Assembly: GCF_009905375.1 (NCBI RefSeq)
Contig: NW_027418159.1
Span: 1-64,000, forward strand
Length of the DNA: 64,000 bases
Origin: Apium graveolens
Taxonomy: Eukaryota; Streptophyta; Magnoliopsida; Apiales; Apiaceae
Direction: 5' to 3'
Shown here: one piece after another, positions 1 to 12,033 of the stretch
How the letters are laid out: every line of letters begins with the position of its first letter
How positions within the stretch are numbered: position 1 is the stretch's first letter
The notes under the pieces: generated by a model
The model's input: only the letters and a program-made list of their open reading frames with translations
Databases searched by the model: none
What the model was told of the DNA's origin: nothing
Program-made: the position numbers and the translations under genes

Positions 1-1427
1 GAGGGGTAATGGTCGTTCGCGAAACGCCGTTACTTAAAACGGTCGTTTCTCCTAAAACGTGTTACATCGGATTCAAGCGAACCACATTCAAAAGGAAGCT
101 CGTAACATGAACTATCTAATCATGGCAATGGTCAAAAACTAACAGTGAATTCACTGGTCCTGACGTTAAGAACAAAAGCAGTCTAAGGTAAATCGGGCAT
201 TACGACGGCTGTTTACGCGATTACAAATTTGTACAACCCAAATCAATACCAACCAACTCATAACATCAATACAACAAAACTTCACTAAAACCATACCACA
301 TCAGTCCATAAACTCCAAGTTTTTCAACTCAAACAACCACAATCAAGACCTATGAACTATAATCAAGCTCCAATTACCAAAACACTCCAAATCAAACCAA
401 ACTATAATAATCACAATCTATGCTTCTCATTTCACAAAACAACCATTAAACTACTAATAAATAAATTAAAGGCTAGGGTTTGAAGTTTATACCTTCTTGG
501 GAGGTGTTAAGTGTTAGGAAGCCTTAGGGAGCCTTTTATAAGCTTGATCTTTCCAAAGAAATCAAGAACACAAAGTTAGGCTTTGAAGTTTCTAAACGTC
601 CGATTGAAAGAACTGTAAAAATGAGGGTCTTACCATGCTTATTTGGACGAGAGACTTGTGAACAAGAGTTGTAGGCCATCTCAATACCTTTCCAACGAGC
701 TATAGAACACAACATTTGAGTGAGAAATGAAGGAGATACAGTAGTTTTAATGTGCTGGTTCTGTTTGGCCGAGAGCAATGGAAATGGGGGAGGAAATGCT
801 TTTGCTTTCTTGTGTTGGGGAATAATGTGGTGGAATGATGGGTTGTCTTGATATTTGCTAGGTTAATAATAAACAAAGGAGTTAGTGGAAGAGATCTCAT
901 CATTTGCCATGTGTTGGTGATTGTGGTGAGCTGAGATATCCTAGTTAACTAGAAAGTAACTACCATTCATTCCTAACTATCACTTGGTTTCTTGTTTGAT
1001 CAACCATCCACTTGCCTTGCCACTTGCAAAGGTATTTACAAGAGTCATTATTCATTTCTTGTCCGGTTATCACTCAATCCGTTGATCGTTTGGTTAAATA
1101 CCTTAATAGTTTTATTGATAAAATTTCTTGGTATTTTTAATACCTAAGTTAATTCTCCTTATAATCCTTGAATTTAAAATCCTTCATCTTAATATAATTC
1201 TTAAATCCCTTAATGTCTGTTGGAAATCTCGGGGAAAATAAAAGTGCATTTTCGAAATCCGACAGCTTTACATACACTTAGTTCTTTATGGAATACTAAT
1301 ACGATCTTAGAATTGCCATAACAGTACTCCTATTATATCGTGGTTGATAATTTTATTAATCAGCATTGTCAGCAAAAGTTACTATCATCCGGGTTTCAAA
1401 AATTTCCAAAAAATTGGGGTTATTACA
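1..1427 (-). repeat. Partial gypsy LTR, Tekay/Del-like (window edge)
   Basis: This stretch matches 45787-47242 closely, with scattered one-base indels. That region is the right-hand part of a complete 4 kb LTR. The right end reads ...GGGGTTATTACA, the reverse complement of an LTR start TGTAATAACCCC, so the LTR lies on the minus strand and only its first ~1.4 kb is inside the window. No PPT follows at 1428, unlike the copy at 47243. This is therefore either the outer edge of an element or a solo/truncated LTR. No coding potential is expected, and short ORFs here are chance. Confidence 0.85.
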
Positions 1428-1850
1428 GCCAAAGTCATTGAGGCCCACGAGCAGAGGTCGTCAAGGTCCACGAACATGCTGTTCATGGATAGGCCTAGTA
1501 TGGCTGAAAGAACAGAGATATGATCGTACCAAAAATTAACTCTTAATGATACATAAATAAAAATATTATATGAATTATAATATGGCACGTGCTTTGCCAG
1601 GTATTCATGCTAGTTTTATATAGTATTTGGTACATTGATGAATGTTACAAAATTTTAACACACTTCTAGTTTATTGTTCCTTCTTGTTGACAACGAAATA
1701 TAAAGTCAAATTTTAGTAATGAAACTTGTGAATTGATCAGGTCCGACCTAGAGGGATGATATTTAGGTCGATTGTGTAGGCCCCAAAATTTTGAGAAAAG
1801 TACAAAAGATCATGACAATAATTTAATGACAATAGAGGTCGACGGAATAT
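1428..1850 (+). repeat. Deleted copy of Tat LTR plus its 3' flank
   Basis: Bases 1428-1521 match 14022-14110 (inside the Tat-type 3' LTR). 1521-1790 match about 14970-15240, beyond that LTR. 1790-1850 match 15377-15440. Two blocks of about 860 and 137 bp present in the second locus are missing here, with short shared sequence (TGA; AAAATTTT) at the joins. Since LTR and flank are copied together, this is a duplicated and internally deleted segment and not an independent insertion. Confidence 0.7.
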
Positions 1851-1956
1851 GTATTTCACAGTAAGTTTGGCAATTCAACAGGTCTCGTGACGACAGCTTG
1901 TTGTTCGGTTCGACTCGCACTCTAAGTTTGAGTTGTTTTAAAAGTCTATATAATTA

Positions 1957-2059
1957 GAAGAAGAAGAAGAAGAAGAAGAAGAAGAAGAGAGAAGAAGAAG
2001 AAGAAGAAGAAGAAGAAGAAGAAGAAGAAGAAGAAGAAGAAGAAGAAGAAGAAGAGAAG
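1957..2059 (+). repeat. (GAA)n microsatellite
   Basis: About 100 bp of almost pure GAA/AGA triplets, interrupted by GAGAGA near 1986 and GAAGAGAAGA near the end. The strand is strictly purine, so it could form a triplex (H-DNA). It abuts the gypsy LTR fragment beginning at 2061. Confidence 0.95.
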
Positions 2060-2060
2060 A

Positions 2061-2230
2061 TCGGAGTTCGATAACGCCTTTGGTTCTACGTTTGATTCTC
2101 AAAACGTAACGTTTTTAAGGTTTTTCTTTGTATTTCTTATATGTTATCGGATTTCGATAACGCCTTCGTTCTTACGTTGATTCTCAAAATGTAATATTTT
2201 AGGGTTTTTCTCTGTATTTCTTATATGTTT
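2061..2230 (-). repeat. 86-bp tandem duplication in LTR remnant
   Basis: Two head-to-tail units of about 85 bp start TCGGAGTTCGATAACG and TCGGATTTCGATAACG. Both contain GATTCTCAAAA and TTTTTCT.TGTATTTCTTATATG. The related fragment near 16420-16490 has only one unit, so the duplication arose at this locus. Confidence 0.9.
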
Positions 2231-2929
2231 ACTGATTGATTATGATTTTTACAAATAAAATAAAATAATAAAAGGGCTATATATATTTATGGAATATTGG
2301 TTCATTTTGGATCGTTTTGGATCGATAAATTAGTTACTTAGCCGCTAAGTAACTATAAAAATGACTCAATTTAATACCCGTATTGGATAAGTATCCCAAC
2401 CGGGCTTTTTATAAAACACCTTATACGAATATAATGTAATATTATCCCGTCTTTCGAGAATAAGGTTTTGTTGATATATCGAAATAATTATTGTATCGAA
2501 AATTGTACGCCGGGACGCATACGGGTCAAACCGTAATCCGGATCGAAAAAGTCAAAACACGGAAAATGTCCGGAATTACCAGATTAGGCTATGAAGGAGT
2601 TTTCAAAAGAATTTCGGGTTGTAAAAACATAAAAATGGTTGAGGTTGGATGATTCCCGGCTTTATAAAATAATTTTTTAATTATTTAGAAAATAATTAAT
2701 AATTCGTAAATTAGTATAAAGTCATATAACGCTCCAAAAATTACCAGATTAATACCACAATTATCTATATTTTATTCTGGACATATTACAATTAACATAC
2801 TCACACTTAATCACATATATACATCTATTTATCAATATCAATCAACAGATAATTCACCAAAATCACATAATAACCATATAATAATCATTTATTGATAAAA
2901 TAATTACACGCGATATCCCGGATATTACA
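2061..2929 (-). repeat. Gypsy LTR fragment, family of solo LTR F
   Basis: The sequence from about 2380 to 2929 aligns by eye with the right end of the solo LTR at 28912-32322. Shared tracts include a TTGTATCGAAAAT block, a GCCGGGAC block, GGATCGAAAAAGTC and the terminal CCCGGATATTACA. The terminus ...TTACA is the reverse complement of a TGTAA start, so the LTR runs on the minus strand. The left part contains an 86 bp tandem duplication (units 2061-2146 and 2147-2230). The 3' half of the LTR is missing. Confidence 0.75.
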
Positions 2930-3636
2930 GTTATAGTCTAGACTACCTATCCTAATTCCTTACATAAACTAATATAGAGTATCATGAGCGAATCATTTCA
3001 ACTGGACAGGTTTAAATATGACTCTCAACCTCAACACTTCGGAAAAATCAATATACATTACCTATTTATTTTGTTTATATACGCACATACTAATTACATG
3101 CACTAAAATATTTATTATCTTAATTTATTATTTGAACTATTGTTGTCATTTGAATATTAATTTAGTCAGTTTCTTATTTAAGTTGATTAAAAAAATTTAA
3201 GTTTGCATAATTTAACTTTTGTTGAGTAACCAAATTTAATGCACATTTTTCATTCACTCATAGAAAGATGTGAAATGATCATAACTTTAGTATTCGTGTT
3301 TATGATTAATTTTATAAAGAAAAATATGTATATGTATTATAGTACATCAGGAGCAAGAAATTTTGAGTGAAAGTCATATATATGGTAAGTTAGAATCAAG
3401 AAATATTTGAATTAGAGGCGAAAATAGAAATAAATTATATTTTATGATTTTCTTTTTGAAAAGAAATCTATTACACCCCTTTAATATTTTAATTATAACT
3501 AGTAACATAAGAGCATTTTCAAGATATCTCTTGAACTCACGTGTAAGAACCGCTATTGACCGTTTTTTTTTTGGAAAAGTTTTAAACCATCTCTTACATT
3601 AAAAAATAGGGTGTATAATAAAATTAAAATTTAGAA

Positions 3637-3651
3637 ATGATGATGATAATG

Positions 3652-3696
<45 letters not shown>

Positions 3697-3697
3697 T
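3637..3697 (+). repeat. (TAA/TGA)n microsatellite
   Basis: Starts as ATGATGATGATAATGATAATAATA and continues as a pure ATA/TAA triplet run of about 45 bp. Confidence 0.95.
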
Positions 3698-4129
3698 ATA
3701 AAGATCCAACTAGTAGATTGTTGTCTGTTTTTAAAAAAAATTAAACAACCTCTAACATTAAAAATGGGGTGAGTAATAAAATAGTTTTAAAGACTATACT
3801 TATATAAAAAAGAAGACGAGTGCGTTTATATGGCGCATCTTATATCGTCTTATTCAATTTTTTGAATTTTCTCATTTTTTGAGTTATTAAATATTAAAAA
3901 CTACAATTAACTTATATTTTTCTAAATTTTCTCTTCAAAGCAAAAAAAAATGAGTTAATCATATTGTTATGCCCAGATTCTTTTGGATGGATGGACAGGT
4001 TTTGGCATCTGTGAAACTGCCTTCGGCTATGACCTGAAAAAGAAGAGAATGTGAGGGATTGTTTCCCCCCGATTCACCTCCGGTGTGAGGATAAGAATCC
4101 GGCTGTTTTTAAGCATTAACGTGCCAATC

Positions 4130-4275
4130 TCAAGCCGACTTTGAGTCGAACATATTAAAACTAGGCTCAAGCTCGTTTTGCATCATGAACACATTTTTAT
4201 GTTCGAGCTCGAGTTTTTAAACGAACCGAGTCAAACGAGCTCGAGTTTGTTCAGGAACAACTCAGTAGATGAACA
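4130..4275. mobile_element. hAT-like non-autonomous fragment (candidate)
   Basis: The segment is dense in CGAGCTCGAG and GAGTCGAAC motifs and ends with GATGAACAACCCTAC, which resembles a hAT-type terminal repeat (GTAGGGTTGTTCATC on the other strand). The composition matches the well-delimited MITE at 14353-14810. I could not find a matching left terminus or target-site duplication, so it is probably an eroded copy. Confidence 0.4.
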
Positions 4276-5984
4276 ACCCTACCTAGTCGACTAGTCTGTG
4301 GTAGCTCAATGAGACTTTATATTCCATTTTGGATTGGACTAAAGACTCTTTTTTATTCTAATCTACTTTATGCAACATCTTGGTCACAATAGTGTGCACT
4401 GGCATATGCCAAACAACCAAATCAGCATAGGCCCTTTCTCTTGAGCTCATTTTGAGGTTGTTTGTTTGCCTCTTACTAGGCCCATAAAACTTGTTGAACT
4501 TGTTGAGCATGCTTAATTCCATATTAGTATGATGTTTTAGTTGTCGAGTCTATTTATTTTTGGGCATATACCAAAACACCTCATGCTACTGGAGTACACC
4601 GACTACTTATTAATTAGAAAACTGTCCATCTCACAAAGGTTGTGTGAAAACTCTCATCAATCTTTCCCTTCACACATCGGCCTTGATACCGTCGAATCTG
4701 TCTCCTTTGGTGTGACCGGAACTATCAGACTCTCTACCTTTCATAAACCCATGCTATAAGGCCCACCTGCATTCACCTTAATCCCATCATTTGGTAGCCC
4801 ACCTTCGTCTTTCGAGGCTCATTTATGAGCCCATTTGAGATTGTTATGAACCGTTATCTAAAGTTCGGATACCCTTGTTAAGCTTGCTAAGAAGTTATTA
4901 ATTCGTATAATATTACCCGCTCTTGGCCAACAAATCTCAAAAGTCCATAGTTTGCAACAAATAGTCATCATGGAGGACAAATAGGCCTCTTATAGTTAAC
5001 AAAAAACAATTATTATGTACGACAAATATGTTGGTTTACACCAACCTCTTACATCAATTAACAGTAACCAAACTAACATGATAACATTGTCCGCTTACCA
5101 GCAAAACCAGCCTTGCATTAATTAGAACTAGTTGAACTAACATGATAAATTGTGTTTACAAAATATTTGAATAAAAATATAAAATAAAAATTATAATTAC
5201 AATATCTCATATAATGCTCTTATAATTATTATATATAAAAATATCAAATATAAAATAATTATCGATTTAATAAATAATGATTATAAAAAGTAAGAAAAAA
5301 TTCCTAATATATATTGATATATGTGTATTTAAATATATGTAGATATGTTGAAGTACTCCTCCTTTGAGAAATGACATATTTATTATATTAAAATCAAAAT
5401 ATTAGAATTTTTATGATTAGTTTGTTTGGCTGTTCTTGTCATAATATAGTTATTTAATAAAATTAATTGATTATTTTACTTAATAATACAAATAAACCTC
5501 TAAATAATTATTTTATAAAACACATATCAACTTTTAATCTATATCATCCCTTATAAAATTTATATATAAGTTGAACGGTATTGCTTAAATTTAATTGACA
5601 TTTACACATGTGTTTTCAAAAATTTAACTTGAGTCACCTTGTTTTTTTAACTCTTTAATTAGACAATCATTTTCACATATTCATCTCATTCTTATTTCTA
5701 GTTTATTTCTAGTGTTCTTTCTTTTTTATAATGATGATTTTCTTCCTAGTTTATTTGATTTATCAATAAAATTGAAATCTATTAAATTATTGAAAAATAA
5801 CTTAACTTCAATTCAAAGGCCATAAAAAATGGGAGATAGTTGAAAAAGTGGGGTAATTAAGGTTGCATCTTTTACCTCTGTTTATTGCACCAATAATATA
5901 TTATAAAGATATTTCTAGACAACTCTACGTTCTTCTCTTCTTTTAATTCCATTTCATCTTACTAATAACATGTAACACCCTCTC

Positions 5985-6180
5985 CCTCTGGAGAAGTTTC
6001 TAAAATTAACACCAAATAATAAATTTTAAAAAATAATATCTCTACATACTTCTAGAACTCATTTACATAATTGAAAGATATCTCTAGAAAATTCTAGATA
6101 TTAGTTTTATTAAATTCACTAATAACTTCTGGAGATTTCTAAAATTAACAACTAAAAACAAATTTTAAATATATCGCGAT
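5985..6180. repeat. Diverged direct repeat, 139-bp period
   Basis: The tract CTCTGGAGAAGTTTCTAAAATTAACA near 5985 recurs as TTCTGGAGATTTCTAAAATTAACA near 6128. Both are followed by AAATTTTAAA and then by a TTCTAGA-containing stretch. It is an old tandem duplication or two related short insertions. No coding content. Confidence 0.5.
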
Positions 6181-7173
6181 CATTGTAGATGGTTCTAGAT
6201 TCAGGCTTACACTATATATACAAAATTATTGTAGTCCCTTAGTCACCATCTATTACTAACTTGGTGTCATCCATCAAACTATTAGGCACCTGAAGATGGT
6301 AAACTTATCATGTGGCATTATAGATGAAGATGAAGAAGGAGATAGTGAATTAGATGATAAAGGAAAAAATTGATCTTAGGTATAATTTCAATTTGTAAAA
6401 TTGGTCCACATCTTCCTAGTTTTCAATTTATCTGCAATACTATGTTTGTAAGATTTTTTTAAAAAAGTAATTATTGACCAAAATATTTATACACCTTACA
6501 CATAAGAGTTGATTTTTATGTAAAATGGTGGAGGGTCACAATTGTTCTTTTATTTTATACGGATTGTTCTTGATACATCAGCAAAATTTTATTAGTGGAG
6601 AAGATCGGATGTTGCACTATATGCTGGTATGGTAACTTATCCTTACAGTATAGTTGGTAGAAATATGATGTGTCTTGGATAAGATCTAAATTTTAAATAA
6701 AAAATTGATAATAAAAGAAAATAACCCAGCTCTATACGTGGTTTGAAATTTTGGTCATGTGTGCAAATTATTTTTTACAATTTACTTTTATTCTAGAGTT
6801 TCCATTCAAGATTTTAAGTATATTATTTTAGTATCAGGGCGATTGATTGTAGGCCTTTAATATTAGTAACCATGTTATAATATATAGTTTTTGTTCGATT
6901 AAAATTGAAGGGAAAAATATAAGTGTTATTTGATAATTTGATTTGTGCAATTTGTACCTCATTTTCAAATTTCTGGAATGGCCACTAGTTAAGATGTGCT
7001 TATACTTTACTATTGTGCCTAGCAGTTTATATTAAGATTGGCCACAAGTTACAAAAATAAAGTTTTATATAATTACCCGGTTACCATTAAATTGATTTAT
7101 TAGAACTTATAGCCTTCAAGTATCATTTGGGTCTAAATATTTATCTAGGAATTTAAGTTTTCTTATTTATTGG

Positions 7174-7410
7174 TTAAATGGTAATTTTGAAGGCTTCGTC
7201 AGTTAGCTTGAATTGAGCAGAAGAAAAAGGCAGGAGTATCATCATTGGCCGAAGAATCCACACAAGACTTGATAAATGTTGCTTAGCCTTCATCTGAATA
7301 TCTCGAATCCCTTTAATCTTCCCAGACTCATCGGAACTAAAACAATAATCAAGAACTGCTTGTGGGTTGATCATGGCCTCAACAACATGCTTTTCGATAT
7401 TTTGTTCCAT
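7174..7410 (-). CDS. Small ORF, 78 aa, unknown (low confidence)
   Basis: A 78-codon minus-strand ORF with less biased composition than the AT-rich ORFs around it. It has a mixed charged N-terminal half (MEQNIEKHVVEAM...) and a hydrophobic segment around residues 50-62. Upstream on the same strand a CTATAAATT box (about 7439-7447) lies only ~30 bp before the ATG, and a second AT-rich box may lie further out. I do not recognise the family. It could be a relic exon of a host gene, since the composition differs from its surroundings, or a chance ORF. No partner exon was found nearby. Confidence 0.25.
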   Translation of the reverse strand: MEQNIEKHVVEAMINPQAVLDYCFSSDESGKIKGIRDIQMKAKQHLSSLVWILRPMMILLPFSSAQFKLTDEAFKITI

Positions 7411-8674
7411 AGCCTCCCTCTGTGTCCCCCTTAATAAAATTTATAGAGAAGAGATGACTACTCTCCCCAAAACCACCATATTCTTATATTTTATGGCCAC
7501 ACTTATCTAACAAAAGTATTGCTCTTAATTACAATGTCTCCAATATTTACAATCTTTGTAACACCCCTCTTTTTATTCTTATCCAACAAAAGTATGGTAA
7601 GCCTAAGAAGAATGATGAAGACATGTTTAGTTGTTTCTTCATCTCTGTAATTTGTATTATGGAGGGATTTTTGTATTATAAGACTATAAATTATGAATTT
7701 GTAGTTTGTACTTGTTAGATTTGATAATGTCGAGGAATATGTAGAAGTATGTGTACTTATTTAATATTTTATTTATTTATACTGACTTGCACTTCTGTAA
7801 AACGAGAGAATTGGATGGAATTGATTTTATGTATCATAAACTAATAGTCAGTGCCTATACTCATTCTATTGGCACGGCCATAAACTGTTCCTAATAGACA
7901 CATGTATATATCTTATGTTTATGTTGGACAAATATGCTAGTTGACACACAAAATCACTTGATACTGCAATAAATATAAGACACGATTGTATTTAGAAAAT
8001 AATAAAATTAAATTATAAAATAAAAAATATAATAACAATATTTTATTATAGTTTTTTTGGTAACATTAATCAACATTAAAATCAAATATTTTTTTTGAAA
8101 AAAACACACTAAAATTGTATTAGGGTGCTCAAGTTCCCGGATTGTATTTTCTAACAATTTAAATTTTAACAATTGTAATTGCTGAAATCATTTTATAAAA
8201 AAAATGGAAAAAAAACTCAAAAAATTTTATATGAACTTACGCCTAGAACATTAGTTTATTAACAATAACAATATTCCTTCATAAAATACTAACCACATCA
8301 ATCATAGTCACTAAATTTCTTACGGCAATACTAACTAATTTCATGGTCTTTCAATTTATATGATTTATTTTTGTTATATTAATTTTGTTTTGTCTAATTT
8401 TTGAAACACCTAAAAGGCCATCCATTTTACTATGAAAACACCAAAAATTATTGAGGCTTTTGGATCTATGTACGTTTATATATGTATGTTTTCCCATATT
8501 AATTTGGGGAAAATATTTGTAATCTTTATTCTTATGTATATGTTTTATTTTAGAACTATCAACATATATAAATTTATTTTCTTTGGTTCTTATCTCTGCA
8601 TGAACAAAGCACATGTCACATACATGTATTGCCATTTATTTCATTATATTAAATCAATCATCTTCCCACCCAAC

Positions 8675-8726
8675 AATTCAAAATTATTTGAATGTTATAC
8701 AATTCAAAATTATTTGAATGTTATAC
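8675..8726. repeat. Perfect 26-bp tandem duplication
   Basis: Two identical adjacent 26-bp units (8675-8700, 8701-8726). Each contains ATTCAAA and TTTGAAT as inverted arms around ATTA, so each unit can fold into a short hairpin. Confidence 0.95.
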
Positions 8727-9130
8727 ATAGCATTACAAGATATTGTTTGCACAATTATTTCAGCAACGGTGTCAGCAAGCCGTTAACTGCATCATTTACG
8801 GTTGGGGATTTGTTATTATATGCAATTTTTGAAAATGAAAAATGTCATGTTAATGTTGAATAACTAAAATAACAGCAAAGCTTAGTAATAGTCAGAGAGA
8901 TAGGGTCTGATCCTTAAGGGGAGTGCGGCTAATAGAGTAATCGGGCTAACAGATGGGTAGGTAAATGACTAATTGAACTTGAAGGCTTATAATAATGATC
9001 TAGGCTTGAAATCATAATAAAAGTAGTGTTAATCTATTAATATTATAATATTTAATAATTATAATTTTAACAAGATAAATTTATTTACTTATTCGTTTAT
9101 ATACTCTGAAATATATTATATCATATATAT

Positions 9131-9690
9131 ATAGGGTCGCGCTCAAATGAGAACCTTTATTATTGTGAGAAATAAGAACCAATCATATCCACTCATTTTT
9201 ATGTCTTATATTAATTTTTCACCATTCATTTAATATTTGACCGTCTTCATTCTAATTCAAGCACCAACCACCACCACCTCCGGCAACCCCCTTTTCTAAC
9301 CACCACCACCTCCGACGACAATCAGAAAATCACCACCTTAAAATATAAAATCACCATCGTCAAACCAAAAATCATCACCATCAAATAAATAAAATCACCA
9401 CTGAAAAATTAAAAATCAACACTTACAAATATAAAATCATCGCCGAAAAACATAAGATTACCAGATTCGATTACTATCATATCCCACCAATTTCGATCAC
9501 AGTCACCAATTTTACCTATTATACCAACATAATCACCACAACATCGTCATTAATCATCACTAATCACCACCATCAACCGTAAAATCACACTCCACAACTA
9601 CCACCTACAATTTTTACCACCACAATAACATCACCCATCACCACCACCATACGCCGCCTTCATCACAACAATACACCACCACCGGAATCA
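9131..9690 (+). mobile_element. Possible MITE end plus CACCACC-rich tract
   Basis: AGGGTCGCGCTCAAATGAGAACC at about 9133 looks like a terminus of a Mutator-like or similar MITE, a motif seen repeatedly in plant intergenic DNA. I found no inverted partner in the next kilobase. It is followed by ~440 bp of degenerate AAAATCACCACC repeats (about 9255-9690) with almost no G runs on the plus strand. The right limit is uncertain. It may extend to ~9995, where it meets the 3' end of the Tat antisense ORF. Confidence 0.35.
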
Positions 9691-9994
9691 CAAATATTTC
9701 AAATATCATCATTATTTGACTAACAAGCAATACTATATTATATAAAATTACAAAAATGATATAAAACTATGAAAAATCAAATCAAACTAGTAATTTTAAA
9801 TCTGAGTTTTGTCGGAGAAAAAATAAATCGGGTAAAATCAACGATTGAAATTGGAAAAGAAGAGGGGGAGAAGGAGAGTTTCGGCAAGAGGGAGTTATGG
9901 CAGCAAGGAGGCGACGATGCTTTGTCGCGGCTGCAGATGCAGAGGTGGTATTGTTGGTGGTGAGAGTCGGGGTTGGATGGTGGAGAGGGAGGGA

Positions 9995-11929
9995 GAGAGA
10001 GAGAGACCTCGTCATCGTCTTCTTCTTCTTCACCATCTTCATTTGAACCAGCCTCAGAGGAAGAGCTGTTATTCTCTGGAACTGGCTCCCGGATCTTTTC
10101 GTAGAGAGCCGCCTTGGAGCCAAGGCTTCCTGAAGAAGCTTTTCCCTTAGAACCAGAACCCCTGCGGCTCGAACTAGATAGATATTGCTGGAGGGAGGTC
10201 TCTAGTACGGACCCGGAGGCCTTTCCGGGTGGATCCAACACGGTAACTTTCTAAGGGCAAGTGAAAAGGCTCGGATCAACCACATTTGTATACATGTCAT
10301 AAACATCCTTGATGCCCCTTTTCCATCCCATAGACAGGTTCACATGACGTATCTGATCATCATGATCATCCATCATCCAAAGAAACTCATTGGATCCATG
10401 ATACAATTCACAAGCTTTGTCCACTCCATCTTCATGCTTTTCATCTCCTTGGCATGCTTCTTCTCGAGTAGAGCGGCTTTGTCCTCTGCTTGATGTGCCT
10501 TAGACTCCCACTTATCTGAAGAGATCTTCTTCTTTTTCATGGAGGTTTGCAGTGCAGTGTAGTCACTCCTTATCTTGATGCTTTATGTAGAAGATGCAAC
10601 AAAGTAGGGATTGGCCTTGCACAGAAAACAAAAAAGAGAAGTCGTAAGAAGATTAACTCCAAAGGGAATAGAGGTAAAATACTAAGATTAATCAAGACTC
10701 AAGAGGGCTAAGTCCCCAACACAGAAAGTCCCGGCCGGCCTCGAGTAGTTTTTCACCCGATGAGACGTGAAGAAGTTCTATGGAGTGATGCAATTCTTGG
10801 ACCATTCAAGAACAAGGGACGAACTTCTGAACACCAAGTCATTGATGGATATGCCCCACAAAGGTTTGAAGGGGATCTTCACATTTTCATCTGAATCCTT
10901 GACCCTTTTCTTTCCAGAGTCGGAGGACTCAAGGAATGTTGGGACTTTGGGAATGCGATTAACCTGCTTGGCAGCTTCCCTGGCCATCATTCCCGTAATC
11001 ATGTCACTCTTATCAGTCAGTGCATCCAGGGCCTTATCAGCTTAAACAAAACAAAGAAAAGATGGATATAGGAACAAACTTGACCAAGTTTGAGATAGAA
11101 TAAAAATAAATATCCTCTCTAGAAAGGTTGTTAATGCCAGCCTCGATGAGCTTCGTCTCCATAACAAAATCCCAATAAGGGGTCCTTCCATTATCATCAA
11201 TAAGGAGATCAAGATCGTAGAGCTCAGCATCTGTGAGGTGAAGGATGTAGTGAGCACTATCTACTGGACAGCTGAAATCACGTATGAATTAAACTCCCCA
11301 GTCACCCTACTTCCACTCCAAGACCACAAACTCTTTTATCCACTGGTTAATAGAGTCATTGAGAGAATACGTGTTCACAATGTGAGGAACACGGGGCTTG
11401 TGTTGTAGAAGAACCCAGTCGGGCCTGGAGGAAGGAGATGCCTTCAACATGAAAATACTTCAGAACATTGAAACACTCAGTGGAATACCAAGGTCGTTGC
11501 ACCTCATGATAAAAATAATAATGAAATCCCATCTGTTGGGTAAAGCTGACACAGGTGAACCTTCAACATAGCGAGGAGTCTCCAAATAAAGGGGTGCAGG
11601 GGAAACCTTAGCCCAGATTTCAAAGCTGCCTTATACACATACAATTTATACTTGGTTTTGCAAACTTCTACACAATCAGGTCCGAGGTAACTTGACTGAA
11701 TCTCGTTGACGTCCTCTTCATCGAGCATGCTCTTATGCTTGAATGCATCAAATTGAATGATGCTCAGATACTCATCATCCCGCGCATCAAGCATGCTTCT
11801 TAAATTATTGGAACAACGGTTATGGGAATAGGGAGAAACAAAAACTATACCTTTTAGAGATCGGATTGTAGTTCTCTTTTGCATGGCTTTCTTGGCCGAG
11901 ATGGAGGGCTTGCTAGGGCCTTGAGACAT
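9995..11929 (-). pseudogene. Tat-lineage antisense additional ORF, copy 1 (broken)
   Basis: This minus-strand gene starts at the ATG at 11929 (MSQGPSKPS...) and runs toward ~9995. The 11504-11929 segment keeps the stretch FPLHPFI.RLLAMLKV..CQL, and the next frame has a CNDLGIPLS...RPDWVLLQH-like stretch. Both resemble the Pfam 'putative gypsy-type transposon' domain (PF04195) found in additional ORFs of plant Tat gypsy elements. Further on come LYDLDLLIDDNGRTPYW (~11200), a Lys/Glu-rich coiled-coil-like segment (~10450-10550) and a Ser/Gly- then Glu/Asp-rich tail (10020-10200). T-rich acceptors ending TTTAAG (~11040) and TGTGCAAG (~10618) suggest introns. In-frame stops near 11470, 11310 and 11300 break it. 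It is antisense to the Tat element whose 3' LTR lies at 13902. Its role in the element is not established. Confidence 0.7.
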
Positions 11930-12026
11930 CTTAAAAAACTTAAGAAGTTGAGAGCTTCTAAAACTTGAGAGAATTTGAGAGGAGTTGAAATGAAAGTGTG
12001 AATGAAAATAAGCAATTCTCATCTTC

Positions 12027-12033
12027 TTTTATA
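12027..12033 (-). promoter_or_regulatory. TATA box of antisense ORF, copy 1
   Basis: TATAAAA on the minus strand, about 100 bp upstream of the ATG at 11929. The intervening leader is C/T-rich (CTCCTCTCAAATTCTCTC), as in plant pol II leaders. The same box and leader are kept in copies 2 and 3. Confidence 0.6.

Larger units (their letters stand above)
2930..9130. other. AT-rich stretch without recognisable genes
   Basis: About 6.2 kb of AT-rich sequence. I see no retroelement protein motif, PBS/PPT pair or RNA gene. ORFs up to 143 codons (8432-8863 plus) have the Phe/Ile/Tyr-rich composition of translated AT-rich DNA. Recognisable items are a TAA microsatellite (3637-3697), a hAT-like GAGCTCGAG-rich fragment (about 4130-4275), a 139-bp-spaced repeat (5985-6180), one candidate small ORF (7174-7410) and a 26-bp tandem duplication (8675-8726). 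Confidence 0.6.

Noticed and set aside
4541..4759. 72-codon plus-strand ORF
   Set aside because: No motif, no promoter or splice context found, and ordinary composition for chance.
8432..8863. 143-codon plus-strand ORF
   Set aside because: Phe/Ile/Tyr-rich translation of AT-rich DNA that also contains the 26-bp tandem duplication. It overlaps an equally poor antisense ORF and has no motif.
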